DNA of 39,025 nt from Kamptonema sp. UHCC 0994 (GCF_029167235.1 NZ_JARFTR010000273.1:1-39025), one strand, 5' to 3'; shown: positions 30,301 to 39,025, counted from the first letter of the stretch. The notes: generated by a model from the sequence alone, not told the origin. Program-made: numbers and translations.

Positions 30301-31626
30301 ATGACTATTTCTCAAGTTGCATCCCGTTCTCTGATTGAAATTGCCACCCAAACCCGCCAAGCTGCGCGATCGCTAGCCGTATTATCTACTGAGGCAAAAA
30401 ATCAAGCCATCGAAGCGATCGCGCAAGCCTTAGAAACCGCAGCCCCCGAAATCTTAGCAGCCAATACCGCTGATTGCCAAGCGGCTGAGGCTGACGGCAT
30501 TGCGGGGCCACTATACAATCGGCTGAAGTTGGATGTAGTGAAATTGCAAGGCGCGATCGCAGGTGTTAGAGATGTGGGCAAACTTGCCGATCCTGTCGGT
30601 GTCGTCCAAATTAATCGCGAATTAGACCAAGGCTTAATTCTCAAGCGCGTAACTTGTCCTTTAGGCGTTTTAGCGATCATTTTTGAAGCCCGCCCAGAGG
30701 CATTAATTCAAATAGTCTCTCTAGCAATTAAATCTGGTAATGGCGTAATTCTCAAAGGCGGTAAAGAGGCGATCCGTTCTTGCGAAACCCTAGTAAAAAT
30801 CATTCATCAAGCATTAGCAAAAACTGCCGTTAATCCCGAAGCAGTCCAGTTACTCACCACGCGAGAAGAAACCTTAGAACTGTTGCAATTAGATGGCTAC
30901 GTTGACTTAATTATTCCCAGAGGTTCTAACTCCTTTGTGCGATTTGTCCAAGAAAATACCCGCATTCCAGTATTAGGTCACGCCGAGGGAATTTGCCATT
31001 TATATGTGGACAAATCCGCAGATTTTAATAAAGCCGTAGAGATTGCCATTGACGCTAAAACTCAGTATCCAGCCGCTTGTAATGCCATTGAAACTTTATT
31101 GGTTCACAGTGCGATCGCTGCTGATTTTTTACCCATAGTTGCCCAAGCTTTAGAAACTGTAAAAGTTGAATTATTGGGAGATAAAAAAACCTGTGAAGTT
31201 CTGCCTATTCTAGCTGCAACCGAGGCAGATTGGTCAACAGAATACAGCGATTTAATTCTCTCAATTAAAATCGTCGATAGCTTAGAATCGGCAATTAATC
31301 ACATTAATACCTACGGTTCTCGGCACACCGATGGAATTGTGACTGAAGATATAGAAGCCGCAGAAATATTTTTAAATCAAGTCGATGCCGCTGGAGTTTA
31401 TCACAATTGTTCGACTCGTTTTGCTGACGGCTTCCGCTATGGATTTGGTGCAGAAGTGGGAATTAGCACTCAGCAAATGCCACCTCGCGGGCCCGTAGGT
31501 TTAGAAGGGTTAGTCACATATAAATATCGCGTGGTTGGCGATGGCCATATTGCGGCCAATTATGTTGGGAAAGATGCGAAGGAGTTTACTCATCGGGATT
31601 TGTATAGCAACCGCCAAGGCGGTTAG
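30301..31626 (+). CDS. proA: Gamma-glutamyl phosphate reductase
   Basis: NADPH-dependent enzyme that reduces gamma-glutamyl phosphate to glutamate semialdehyde, the second step of proline synthesis. It belongs to the aldehyde dehydrogenase superfamily: '[39 protein letters not shown]', '[16 protein letters not shown]', '[16 protein letters not shown]', '[16 protein letters not shown]' with the catalytic Cys, and '[32 protein letters not shown]'. The 441-residue length is slightly long: the last residues 'YSNRQGG' and the stop codon are supplied by a dispersed DNA repeat (31603-31627), beyond the usual end 'FTHRDL'. proB is not nearby. It is separated from the DUF4278 gene by a terminator. Confidence 0.96.
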   Translation: MTISQVASRSLIEIATQTRQAARSLAVLSTEAKNQAIEAIAQALETAAPEILAANTADCQAAEADGIAGPLYNRLKLDVVKLQGAIAGVRDVGKLADPVGVVQINRELDQGLILKRVTCPLGVLAIIFEARPEALIQIVSLAIKSGNGVILKGGKEAIRSCETLVKIIHQALAKTAVNPEAVQLLTTREETLELLQLDGYVDLIIPRGSNSFVRFVQENTRIPVLGHAEGICHLYVDKSADFNKAVEIAIDAKTQYPAACNAIETLLVHSAIAADFLPIVAQALETVKVELLGDKKTCEVLPILAATEADWSTEYSDLILSIKIVDSLESAINHINTYGSRHTDGIVTEDIEAAEIFLNQVDAAGVYHNCSTRFADGFRYGFGAEVGISTQQMPPRGPVGLEGLVTYKYRVVGDGHIAANYVGKDAKEFTHRDLYSNRQGG

Positions 31627-31668
31627 GGGCTAGCCCCTAGCCCCTAGCCCCTTCTTCTAGCCCCTAGC
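31603..31668. repeat. Dispersed repeat plus CCCCTAG array at the proA/kinase junction
   Basis: TATAGCAACCGCCAAGGCGG with TTAGG (31603-31627) forms the 3' end and stop of proA. It runs into CTAGCCC heptamers (31630-31650), the spacer CCTTCTT and two more CTAGCCC-type units up to 31668, where the minus-strand kinase stop (31657-31659) lies. Thus two converging genes both end inside repeat DNA, and the array copies the organisation seen at 21-101. Confidence 0.88.
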
Positions 31669-34600
31669 GATAACAGCCAAATTCGCTAAGACCGCTACTA
31701 ATTGCTCCGGCTCAACAGGTTTGGCAATATGAGCATCAAAGCCTGCGGCCAAAGCTTGGGATCGATCTTGTTCCCTCGCATAGGCAGTTATAGCTAAAGC
31801 TGGCAAATGTTCTCCCTCAAAAGCTTCCAAAGCTCTCACCTTACGGATTAGTGAGTAGCCATCCTCAATCGGCATTCCAATGTCGCTGACCAAAATATCT
31901 GGCTGCCAACCCTCCAAAACTGCGATCGCTTCTCCCACCGAAGCCACTGCGATCGCAGTGGCCCCATACTCTTCTAGCAAAGCTACCAAAAACTCGCTAG
32001 TGTCTGTCTCATCGTCAACAACTAAGACTTGGAGGTCAGAAAGTTCGTTAGAGGATGGAGTCTCAGCACTGGGTAGAGATGCGGTTGTTGGCGAAATTCC
32101 CACTTCGCGAGTCTCAATACCCTGTTTGAGGGGTAATCTAACTGTAAACGTCGCTCCTTTGCCTTCTCCCTCGCTCTGGGCGCTAATAGTACCACCATGC
32201 AGTTCCACCAAGTGGCGGGCGATCGCTAATCCCAGCCCTAATCCGCCGTAAGACCTAGTTACAGAGCCGTCGGCTTGTAGGAAGCGTTCAAAAACATAGG
32301 GTAAAAACTCAGCAGAAATGCCTTTTCCAGTATCACGCACGGTCATTTCAACTCCCCCATGTCCCCCATCTCCCCATTCCCCAGTCTCTAGCCTTAGTTC
32401 CACTTCAACTTGCCCGCCGGCAGGGGTAAACTTGATCGCATTAGAAAGTAAATTCCAGATCACCTGCTGAAAGCGCTCGGCATCGCCCCAAGCCAATCCC
32501 ACTGCGGGGTCAACGAAAGCATCGATCTCAATGGACTTAGCTCCTGCCATTAAACTCACAGAATTCATCGCTACTTCGAGCGTCTCCACAAGGTCGAACC
32601 AGCGGACGTTCAAGCACAGTTTCCCTTGAATAATCCGGGAAACATCTAAAAGGTCTTCAATAAGCTGCTTTTGCAATCTCGCCTGACGCTCTATAGTTTC
32701 CAGAGCGCGAGCAGTTGTGGTTTCATTAAAGTTGCGGCTACGGAGCAATTGTGCCCATCCCAAGATGGCATTCAGAGGCGTGCGGAGTTCGTGGGAAAGA
32801 GTTGCTAAAAACTCATCTTTCATGCGGTTTGCGGATTCGGCTTCGGCCCGTGCGGCGCGTTCCCGATCGAGTAACTGCGCCCGTTCTGATTCCGCTCGCT
32901 TGCGATCGCTAATATCAGCCACAATCGACATACAGTTAATATTGCCCTTAGCGTCGTACACGGATGTTGCCCACAAGCCAATCTCAACTGCGGAGCCGTC
33001 CTTCTTTTGGCGGCGAGTTTCTAAACCCGTGAGGGGAAATCCGTCCCGAATTGCTTTCAGGTTGGCTTGGAATTCCTCTTGCTTATCTGGGGGGACAGAA
33101 GGAAGGAAACAACCTTTTGCTTCCTGTTCGCTCCAGCCGAAAATCTTCTCTGCGGCTGGATTCCACATTTTTACTGAGCCGTCTTCGGCGCTAAAAACTG
33201 TAATCCCCAGGGGACAAGCTCGAATCAAGGTTTTGAGGGTTTGGTTAGTTTCCATCAGCGCTTCTTCGATGCGCTTGCGATCGCTGATGTCTACGTTAAC
33301 GCCGATCGTTCGTAGCGGTAAACCTTGCTCGTCGTTGAAGGTCGTAGCTCTCAGGGCAATCCACCGTATGCTGTTGTCAGGGCGGCAGATGCGGAATTCA
33401 ATATCTAATTCTCCACCTGAATTTGCGACTTTGGCAATTTCCTGTTTTGTCTTGGCGATGTCGTCGGGATGCAGCAGTTGCGTCCAGTTTTCGTATTTAC
33501 CTCCGAAACTTCCTGGTTCTAACCCGTAGAGCGCTTCTAACTCTTGCGTCCAGGTAATTTCACCAGTTTGGACATTCCACTCAAAAGTGCCGATTTTGCC
33601 AGCTTGCTGAGCTAGTTGCAGCCGCTGTTGATTATTTTTCAGTTCCGCTTCCACTCGCTTGATCTCAGTCATGTCGATGTAGAAGGCGATCGCAGTTTCT
33701 TGCTCAGTAAAAGGTTCAGCCAGCATTGCGCCGCCAATGAGGATGGGGACGCGGCTACCATTTTTGTGGATATACTCTTTTTCAAAAGATGCTGTTACTC
33801 CGGTGGTGCGGAGTTCTGCGATCGCGATCTCGTCGAGATACAATTGCTCCGGTGGCGTTAGCCGATCCCAACGCATTTGACCTGAGAGCATTTCTTCGCG
33901 AGTATAGCCGACCATCTTTAAAAGCGCTTCATTGGCATAAGTAATCTGACCGTGAAAATCGCCGATCGCTACACCGAAGACGTTAACCTCAAATAGTCTG
34001 CGGAAAATTGCCTCGCTTTCTCTGAGCGCCCGTTCTGCTTTTTTGCGTTCGGTGATTTCCTGCATCACCTTAGTCACGCCTAAAAGTCTTCCCTCGCTGT
34101 CGTTAACGGGGTAATAACTAACTAGCCAATCTCGGACAATTCCCCGCTGCTGCAAGGTTTCGGCTTGAATTTCCAGGTCGAGAATGGGTATGCCAGTGGC
34201 GATGACTTGATGGTAAAGGGGCTCTAGCAAATCCGCAAGTTCTGGGATTACTTCTCTAACAGTCCGTCCCAAGTGTTGGGCGATCGCTCTACCATTAACA
34301 GCAGCTAGGTACTCATTAATCCGCACGAAGCGTAAGTTTATATCTACAAAGCACAGCCCGACTGGAGTGGTGTTATAAACGTGGTTGAGTTCTGCTAACT
34401 GGCGCTGGACTCTAGCTTCGCTTTCCCGCAGGGCTTGTTCTGTGCGCTTGCGTTTGGTGATGTCCTGAAAGTACACGGCGAGGCCATCACTCCAAGGATA
34501 AGCCCGCGCCTCGAACCATTGCCCGGAGCCGTTTGAGGATATGGCTTCTACGTGGATGGGGAGCTGTTGAAACATAGCTCTGTGGTACTGTTCGTAGAAT

Positions 34601-37600
34601 GGAGAGCTTGCTGCATCGGGGAATTTCTCCCAGATGCAAGCGCCGAGCAATTCTGCTTTCGGCAATCCTGTCATGTTCAAGAAGCGGGTGTTAACGTAGG
34701 TGAATTGCCATTCTTTGTTAACAGTAAAGAAAGCATCGGTGATGCTTTCGAGGATGTTGGCTATTTTCTTGTTGGCTTGGCGCTCGGCGGCTTCTGCTTG
34801 TTTGCGATCGCTGATATCTAAAACAAAGAATGTTCCTCGATCTTTGCATCCCTCGATCAAACCTCCCCCGGCTAAAATCGGGATGCGGCTGCCGTCTTTG
34901 CGGATGTATTCTTTTTCATAGGGCGTGCAACTACCGTTTGCTTGGACTTGAGCGATCGCTTCTGCATCTAAGGGCCAGTATTCCAGCGGCGTGATATCTT
35001 TCCAGCTCAGAGCAAGTGAACGCAATTCTTCCCTCGTATAGCCGATAATTTTCAGCAGAGCATCGTTAGCATCGGTAATTTTGCAGTCTTGCTCCCAAAA
35101 ACCAACTCCGATCGTATTAGACTCAACTACGCTGCGAAACCGCGCTTCGCTTTCTCGCAATGCTGCTTCTGTCCGCTTAGCTTCTGTAATTTCTGTCAGA
35201 ATCACGCCAACTCCCAGAGTCTCCCCATCTTTAGCTTTTACAGGGTAGTAATTGCCCAACCAATACCCGAATTGTCCCGGTGTTTTGTTACATTCTCCGG
35301 TAATTTCGACGTTGAGCAAGGGTTCTCCACTGTCTAATACCTGCTGTATCGTATCCCCAAATCGGGCGGCGCATTTGGGCAAGATTTCGTGAAATTTTTT
35401 ACCCAAGTGCTCGCCTGGGGGAAAACAGTTGAGTTTTGCAAGTACCTCATTGACGCGGAGGAATCGCATTTCTCTATCTAGGAAGCAGATTCCTAGAGGA
35501 GCAGCTTCTAGGAGTGCGTCAATTGAGGCGAAGGACTCGGCCGCTTGAGCTTGAGCTAACTGTGCTTCGCGGTAAAGTTGGGCGTTATCTACGGCAAGTG
35601 CGATGCGATCGGCAAGGTCTTCTAGCAATCTTAGGTCTTCTGAATTATATCTGCGACCGGCCTTGGTGGTGACGAAGGTAATCGCGCCTAATACCCGTCC
35701 CCTTGTGGTTAGGGGTACGGACAATTGAGAGCCGAGTTGGAGCGATCGCAACATTTCTAGGTGTGTGCTATCCTGTGCCGCTGCCACTAAAATATCATCA
35801 GTAATTTCTGGAATCAGTTCTGGCTGTCCCGTCCGCATTACTAATCGATAGCCCTGAATTGCGTAGGCCTTGCCAGCCGTAGGCATCGCCGGAGTTGGGT
35901 AGCGCTGCTCTAACTGTGTGGACAAATCGACTTTTGAGGGTTCTACGTGAGTCGCCGCCAGCCGCCGCACTGTCCCGTCTGTTTCTGCGATGTCAATATA
36001 GCAGCCATCAGCAAGGGTGGGAACTGCTAATTCTCCTACATTTTTGAGGGTGGTTTCCCAATCGAGGGAGGAGGAAAGCACTGCACTTGCAGTTGCCATC
36101 AATGCCGATTGTTGTTCTGATGCTTCTGCTTTTACCCTAGCCGTTTGTTCGGCAATCAACTGAGTCCGCTGAGCTTCTGCAAGTTTTAGTTCGGTAATAT
36201 CGCGGGCTACTACTAAAGCGTATTGTATTGAACCATCGCTGTCAAATTCTGGAACTATTCGCGACTGATAGGTTCGCATTCCTTCGACTGTAGGAGCTTG
36301 GTATTCTATTGCTTGTTCAGCTCCTGATGCGAAAACTTTGAGGAGAGTTTCATCCCAAAGTTGGCACAAATTTGGCGGCGCACCTAGTTCTTGATTTGTT
36401 TTGCCAAGGAATGCTGCTGCTGGCATTCCCATATTCTTTTCTACGGCAGGATTTACATAGATATACCGCAGTTCTTTGTCAATCCGAATGATAATATCAG
36501 GGGTGTTTTCTACAACTGCTTTGAATTCCTGTTTACTACGATATAAAGCTTGTTGAGATTCTACGCGGTAGGTAATATCTTCTAAGGTGCCAACATGACC
36601 GATAATTTTGCCAATATCTGAGAACATTGGAGCGGAACAAATGCGAACCCAGCGCACGCCTCTCTCAGCAGTTAAAAAGCGAAATTCGTTTTTGTATTCG
36701 CGGGGAGAGTTGGTGTAAGATGACCACTCTGCAAATACGCGATCGCGGTCTTCTGGGTGAATAGAAGCGCACCAGCCATATCCTAAACTTTCCTCAAAAT
36801 TAAATCCACAAATCGCTTGAAAGCTAGGGTTTGTATAGGTACATTGACCTTGAATATCGGTCATAAAAATGCCGGCAGGCGAAGAGGCGCTTAAGCAGCG
36901 AAATCTTTCTTCGTTTTGCCGCAGTGCTGCTTCTATTTTCTGTCTTTCTGCCACTTCTGTTTGCAGAGCTAAGTTAATTTGACTCAATTCTGCTGTGCGT
37001 TCTATAACGCGGTTCTCCAACTGGCTATAAGATAAAGATAGTGATTCTTCGGCTGCTTTACGGTCGGTAATGTCTAAGCCAGTTCCTATTACATATTCAA
37101 CCTTACCGTCTTTGTCTAAAATGGCTGTATTCGACCAATAAATCAGCCGACTCGATCTATTTCTTGTTTGCCAGAAATTTTCATTATTCGAGGGAAAGCT
37201 ACCTGCGACTAGGTTCTCAAAAACTTTTTTTATTGATTCTATTTCTTCAGGAATTATCAACAAATCCCAAATATATTTACCTTTAACTTCATCGTGAGAA
37301 TAGCCAGTTGTTTTCTCGCAAGCTTGGTTAAAACTAACTATGCGTCCTTCCCGATCTAATACTACGATCAAACTACCAACTGTACTAATGATTTTTGAGA
37401 TAAAATCTCGTTCTTTATCGAGTTCTGATTGATTCCATTTTAGTCCTGACTTTATACCCACAAACCAAGCGCTAACTATTAAAACGGGAACAAAGAATAA
37501 AGCAGGGGTCTCTTTGAGAGTGGGCCACAGCAGAATTGTCATAAGTAGTGCAGTGCCTAGAGCTAAAGTCGTAATGAAGTAGCGTTTGATTGGCGAAGAT

Positions 37601-37620
37601 AGCGCTTGAATTGTACTCAT
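31657..37620 (-). CDS. Hybrid sensor histidine kinase with ten PAS domains, a GAF domain and a receiver
   Basis: 1987 residues. Two membrane segments (about 14-32, 38-55) anchor the N-terminus with almost no outside loop. Then come PAS1 (72-188), a coiled linker, PAS2 (236-352), PAS3 (363-478), GAF (508-684), PAS4 (695-815), PAS5 (825-940), PAS6 (948-1058), PAS7 (1072-1192), PAS8 (1200-1320), PAS9 (1328-1448) and PAS10 (1456-1573). The HisKA helix has phospho-acceptor H1610 ('SHELRTPLNAILGW'); HATPase_c has 'NLLSNAIKFTP', DTGKG (1763-1767) and GLGLGL (1793-1798). The receiver (1863-1985) has D1869/D1870, phospho-Asp D1913 and K1967. PAS4-5 and PAS7-8 are similar to each other, so this part arose by duplication. 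Ligands are not readable. No separate response regulator lies next to it. Confidence 0.95.
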   Translation of the reverse strand: MSTIQALSSPIKRYFITTLALGTALLMTILLWPTLKETPALFFVPVLIVSAWFVGIKSGLKWNQSELDKERDFISKIISTVGSLIVVLDREGRIVSFNQACEKTTGYSHDEVKGKYIWDLLIIPEEIESIKKVFENLVAGSFPSNNENFWQTRNRSSRLIYWSNTAILDKDGKVEYVIGTGLDITDRKAAEESLSLSYSQLENRVIERTAELSQINLALQTEVAERQKIEAALRQNEERFRCLSASSPAGIFMTDIQGQCTYTNPSFQAICGFNFEESLGYGWCASIHPEDRDRVFAEWSSYTNSPREYKNEFRFLTAERGVRWVRICSAPMFSDIGKIIGHVGTLEDITYRVESQQALYRSKQEFKAVVENTPDIIIRIDKELRYIYVNPAVEKNMGMPAAAFLGKTNQELGAPPNLCQLWDETLLKVFASGAEQAIEYQAPTVEGMRTYQSRIVPEFDSDGSIQYALVVARDITELKLAEAQRTQLIAEQTARVKAEASEQQSALMATASAVLSSSLDWETTLKNVGELAVPTLADGCYIDIAETDGTVRRLAATHVEPSKVDLSTQLEQRYPTPAMPTAGKAYAIQGYRLVMRTGQPELIPEITDDILVAAAQDSTHLEMLRSLQLGSQLSVPLTTRGRVLGAITFVTTKAGRRYNSEDLRLLEDLADRIALAVDNAQLYREAQLAQAQAAESFASIDALLEAAPLGICFLDREMRFLRVNEVLAKLNCFPPGEHLGKKFHEILPKCAARFGDTIQQVLDSGEPLLNVEITGECNKTPGQFGYWLGNYYPVKAKDGETLGVGVILTEITEAKRTEAALRESEARFRSVVESNTIGVGFWEQDCKITDANDALLKIIGYTREELRSLALSWKDITPLEYWPLDAEAIAQVQANGSCTPYEKEYIRKDGSRIPILAGGGLIEGCKDRGTFFVLDISDRKQAEAAERQANKKIANILESITDAFFTVNKEWQFTYVNTRFLNMTGLPKAELLGACIWEKFPDAASSPFYEQYHRAMFQQLPIHVEAISSNGSGQWFEARAYPWSDGLAVYFQDITKRKRTEQALRESEARVQRQLAELNHVYNTTPVGLCFVDINLRFVRINEYLAAVNGRAIAQHLGRTVREVIPELADLLEPLYHQVIATGIPILDLEIQAETLQQRGIVRDWLVSYYPVNDSEGRLLGVTKVMQEITERKKAERALRESEAIFRRLFEVNVFGVAIGDFHGQITYANEALLKMVGYTREEMLSGQMRWDRLTPPEQLYLDEIAIAELRTTGVTASFEKEYIHKNGSRVPILIGGAMLAEPFTEQETAIAFYIDMTEIKRVEAELKNNQQRLQLAQQAGKIGTFEWNVQTGEITWTQELEALYGLEPGSFGGKYENWTQLLHPDDIAKTKQEIAKVANSGGELDIEFRICRPDNSIRWIALRATTFNDEQGLPLRTIGVNVDISDRKRIEEALMETNQTLKTLIRACPLGITVFSAEDGSVKMWNPAAEKIFGWSEQEAKGCFLPSVPPDKQEEFQANLKAIRDGFPLTGLETRRQKKDGSAVEIGLWATSVYDAKGNINCMSIVADISDRKRAESERAQLLDRERAARAEAESANRMKDEFLATLSHELRTPLNAILGWAQLLRSRNFNETTTARALETIERQARLQKQLIEDLLDVSRIIQGKLCLNVRWFDLVETLEVAMNSVSLMAGAKSIEIDAFVDPAVGLAWGDAERFQQVIWNLLSNAIKFTPAGGQVEVELRLETGEWGDGGHGGVEMTVRDTGKGISAEFLPYVFERFLQADGSVTRSYGGLGLGLAIARHLVELHGGTISAQSEGEGKGATFTVRLPLKQGIETREVGISPTTASLPSAETPSSNELSDLQVLVVDDETDTSEFLVALLEEYGATAIAVASVGEAIAVLEGWQPDILVSDIGMPIEDGYSLIRKVRALEAFEGEHLPALAITAYAREQDRSQALAAGFDAHIAKPVEPEQLVAVLANLAVIARG
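32353..32382. repeat. Purine GATGGGG tract inside the kinase ATPase domain
   Basis: On the minus strand this reads GGGGAATGGGGAGATGGGGG plus ACATGGGGG and codes 'GEWGDGGHGG' (residues 1747-1756), a Gly-rich insertion between two beta strands just before the DTGKG motif. It resembles the tracts at 3261-3346 and 38064-38116. Confidence 0.7.
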
Positions 37621-37730
37621 TGGAGACTGATGACTGATGACTGGATTGAGAATTAGGAATCCCGATAAATATTTTTAGGTGATTGTATTATTGCTGAATA
37701 CACCAAATATTATTAGCAAATTTGGCTGTC

Positions 37731-37952
37731 TCAAATACTAATAATTTCAGTCACTAGAGGCTGATCTTTATCGGCAATTCCTATTTTTTTACCCTGTTGT
37801 TTTGCATCCACTACTACTTCCATTAAGGCAATAGCTCTACGAAATACTTCTGTTTTGGTACCGCCTGTCTTGTAGGCAAGAGTTTCTAATGCTTCGTTGA
37901 CTTCTGGCGAAACTACAAAATTTAAGCGAACCTTTACTTTGTCTCCGTTCAT
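37731..37952 (-). CDS. Small ribbon-helix-helix (CopG-like) protein
   Basis: 73 residues. An N-terminal beta strand 'VKVRLNFVVS' is followed by two helices, 'PEVNEALETLAYKTGGTKTEVFRRAIALMEVVVDAKQQGK', the layout of the RHH/CopG DNA-binding fold. The tail 'KIGIADKDQPLVTEIIS' is often seen in such cyanobacterial proteins. RHH proteins dimerise and act as repressors or antitoxins. No toxin gene (RelE, PIN or similar) is next to it, so an orphan regulator is more likely than a toxin-antitoxin pair. It lies 110 bases upstream of the kinase gene on the same strand and might be co-transcribed with it. ATG start. Confidence 0.85.
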   Translation of the reverse strand: MNGDKVKVRLNFVVSPEVNEALETLAYKTGGTKTEVFRRAIALMEVVVDAKQQGKKIGIADKDQPLVTEIISI

Positions 37953-38063
37953 AAAAAAAAGTTCGGTAAGTGGGAATTGCCTAGAAAGAGGTACAATTGA
38001 TATGTATTTTTTATGTAATAAAACATAAGTTTTTTGGACTTGGCATCTATCTTAAGGATGATT

Positions 38064-38116
38064 TGAGGGGAGGAGGGGGAGATGGGGGAGTGGGAGATGG
38101 GGAGGTGGTAGGTTGG
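38064..38116. repeat. Intergenic GATGGGGGA purine tract
   Basis: A run of G/A with the units GATGGGGGAG, TGGGAGATGGGGAGG. It is a third copy of the purine tract found inside dnaX and the kinase gene, here outside any gene, downstream of the ABC-2 permease gene. Confidence 0.75.
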
Positions 38117-38154
38117 TGTAGCGAATTCAAACCCAACTGTTAGTTAATCCGTTA

Positions 38155-38937
38155 TTAACTAGAAGCGCTGGTATAAAAACGTAGGGCAAATCGCCAGAAA
38201 AGACAGGAAGCTAAAAAAAGTGCGATCGCTAAAACTCCAGCCCCAAAAATCCACAATATTTCCCCTCTACCAAGTAGGGTTTCTGCGGGTACAGTAGTTA
38301 GGAAAGCGACGGGTACAACAAAGGTGAAAAAGAAACGGTAAGCTGCGGGATAAGCCGCCATCGGATATCTACCTGCTTCTAGCAAACCCCTGAGAACTTC
38401 AGTGATATTAGAGATTTTGACAAACCAAATACTCATCGCGCCTAACATAAACCACAAACTATAAAGGCTAATCATACCAAATGCCAGGGGTATTACACTC
38501 AAAATACAATTTATCGGCCCGATCCCTAGTTTGCCGGTTGAGTAGACTAACACCACAATTCCAAATACTAAATCCGGTATTCCCCAAGGAGAAACAGTGC
38601 GTGCTGAAAGCCAAAATTGGGAACTAATTGGTTTGAGAAGTACGAAGTCAAGAGTGCCTTGTTGAACTTGATCGACGATGCGGTTGAGGTTGGGTACAAG
38701 GAAGATTGCAGAGAAGCCTTGAAGGATGGTAAATATGCCGAGCACGACTAGGGCTTCTTCCCATGAATAGCCCGCGAAGGTGTAGCCAGTACGATAGAAT
38801 AGGAACAGTCCAAATAAGCTGCCAATAAGGTTTCCGATGCTACTGAGGGCGGATAGAACGAAGTTAATGCGATACTCTAGTTCGGCTGCGATCGCGGTAC
38901 TCCAAAATAATATAATTACGTGAAGATATCTTTGCAT
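38155..38937 (-). CDS. ABC-2-type transporter permease
   Basis: A 260-residue integral membrane protein of the ABC-2 permease group (DUF990-like). Six hydrophobic segments are visible at about 20-50, 58-82, 112-135, 140-170, 200-222 and 230-252. Marker motifs are 'EYRINFVLSALSSIGNLIGSLFGLFLFYRTG', 'IVDQVQQGTLDFVLLKPISSQFW' and 'FVVPVAFLTTVPAETLLGRG'. Cyanobacterial genomes usually carry a pair of such permeases plus an ATPase; the partners are probably beyond the right end or elsewhere. The exported substrate is unknown. ATG start; no clear ribosome-binding sequence. Confidence 0.9.
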   Translation of the reverse strand: MQRYLHVIILFWSTAIAAELEYRINFVLSALSSIGNLIGSLFGLFLFYRTGYTFAGYSWEEALVVLGIFTILQGFSAIFLVPNLNRIVDQVQQGTLDFVLLKPISSQFWLSARTVSPWGIPDLVFGIVVLVYSTGKLGIGPINCILSVIPLAFGMISLYSLWFMLGAMSIWFVKISNITEVLRGLLEAGRYPMAAYPAAYRFFFTFVVPVAFLTTVPAETLLGRGEILWIFGAGVLAIALFLASCLFWRFALRFYTSASS

Positions 38938-38993
38938 ATTTTAATGAGTATTAATACATAATCCTATCAATGATAAATAGTTACGGATAATTT

Positions 38994-39025
38994 GTAACGC
39001 CGCCCTCTGGGCGGTTCATTTACCG
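38994..39025. repeat. GTAACGCCGCC palindrome copy, cut by the window end
   Basis: GTAACGCCGCCCTCTGGGCG-GTTCATTTACCG: the left arm is identical to that at 11073-11092, and the right arm continues past base 39025. Confidence 0.85.

Noticed and set aside
32717-33529. 270-codon frame antisense to the histidine kinase
   Set aside because: The minus-strand kinase reading is certain here (HisKA and PAS motifs); the antisense product is Ser/Arg-rich nonsense.
37731-37952. Toxin-antitoxin pair
   Set aside because: A ribbon-helix-helix protein is present, but no toxin gene lies on either side within a likely operon.
1-39025. Insertion sequences, prophage genes, tRNA or rRNA genes
   Set aside because: I read for transposase, integrase and phage motifs and for tRNA-like cloverleaf sequence and saw none; a tRNA scan was not possible here.

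Overview
The window is a 39-kb piece of a cyanobacterial chromosome, most likely from a filamentous Oscillatoriales-type organism (Microcoleus/Oscillatoria/Kamptonema-like; the genus is inference). The signs are phycocyanobilin synthesis (PcyA), cyanophycin metabolism (CphB-CphA), a DevBCA-type exporter, a glutamine riboswitch of the 'downstream-peptide' type, a Tab2-like protein, very frequent HIP1 octamers (GCGATCGC), heptanucleotide tandem repeats at gene ends and several families of dispersed palindromes. I saw no IS element, prophage, CRISPR array, rRNA or tRNA gene.

Layout. 1-2.4 kb: heptamer repeats, mtnP (minus), a small conserved protein (plus), a Tab2-family protein (minus). 2.4-4.9 kb: a MITE-like inverted-repeat element, then dnaX (minus), whose Walker B region is interrupted by a 129-residue mini-intein. 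5.2-9.8 kb: an orphan membrane protein converging on a devB-devC-devA exporter operon (minus). 10-15.2 kb: pcyA (minus), tatA (plus), then cphB-cphA (minus). 15.7 kb: trmD (plus). 16.5-22.4 kb: a compact four-gene plus-strand operon of unrecognised function, encoding a large dynamin-like GTPase, a small TRAFAC-type GTPase, a membrane protein with cytoplasmic and extracytoplasmic parts, and a zinc-ribbon/TM/PstS-like protein. This is the strongest candidate for an undescribed system. A Uma2-type nuclease gene follows. 23.3-27.1 kb: ispF, an oligopeptide-type binding lipoprotein, larB and a small protein with a structured leader. 27.3-29.3 kb: hisC and a 3-methyladenine glycosylase gene (minus). 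29.3-31.6 kb (plus): a 40-residue membrane peptide, a riboswitch-controlled DUF4278 protein and proA. 31.7-38.9 kb (minus): a 1987-residue hybrid histidine kinase with ten PAS domains, a ribbon-helix-helix protein and an ABC-2 permease.

How the genes work together. Several genes concern nitrogen: cyanophycin synthesis and breakdown, proline synthesis, and a short protein whose leader carries a glutamine riboswitch behind a promoter overlapped by an exact NtcA-type box. PcyA makes the phycobilisome chromophore. MtnP recycles the polyamine/ethylene by-product MTA. The GTPase operon looks like a self-contained module: two cytoplasmic GTPases are linked to two single-pass proteins, one of which displays a PstS-like solute-binding domain outside the membrane. 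It is poor in HIP1 sites compared with its surroundings, which fits later acquisition.

All calls come from reading sequence and recalling families; no database search was run. Domain limits are approximate.
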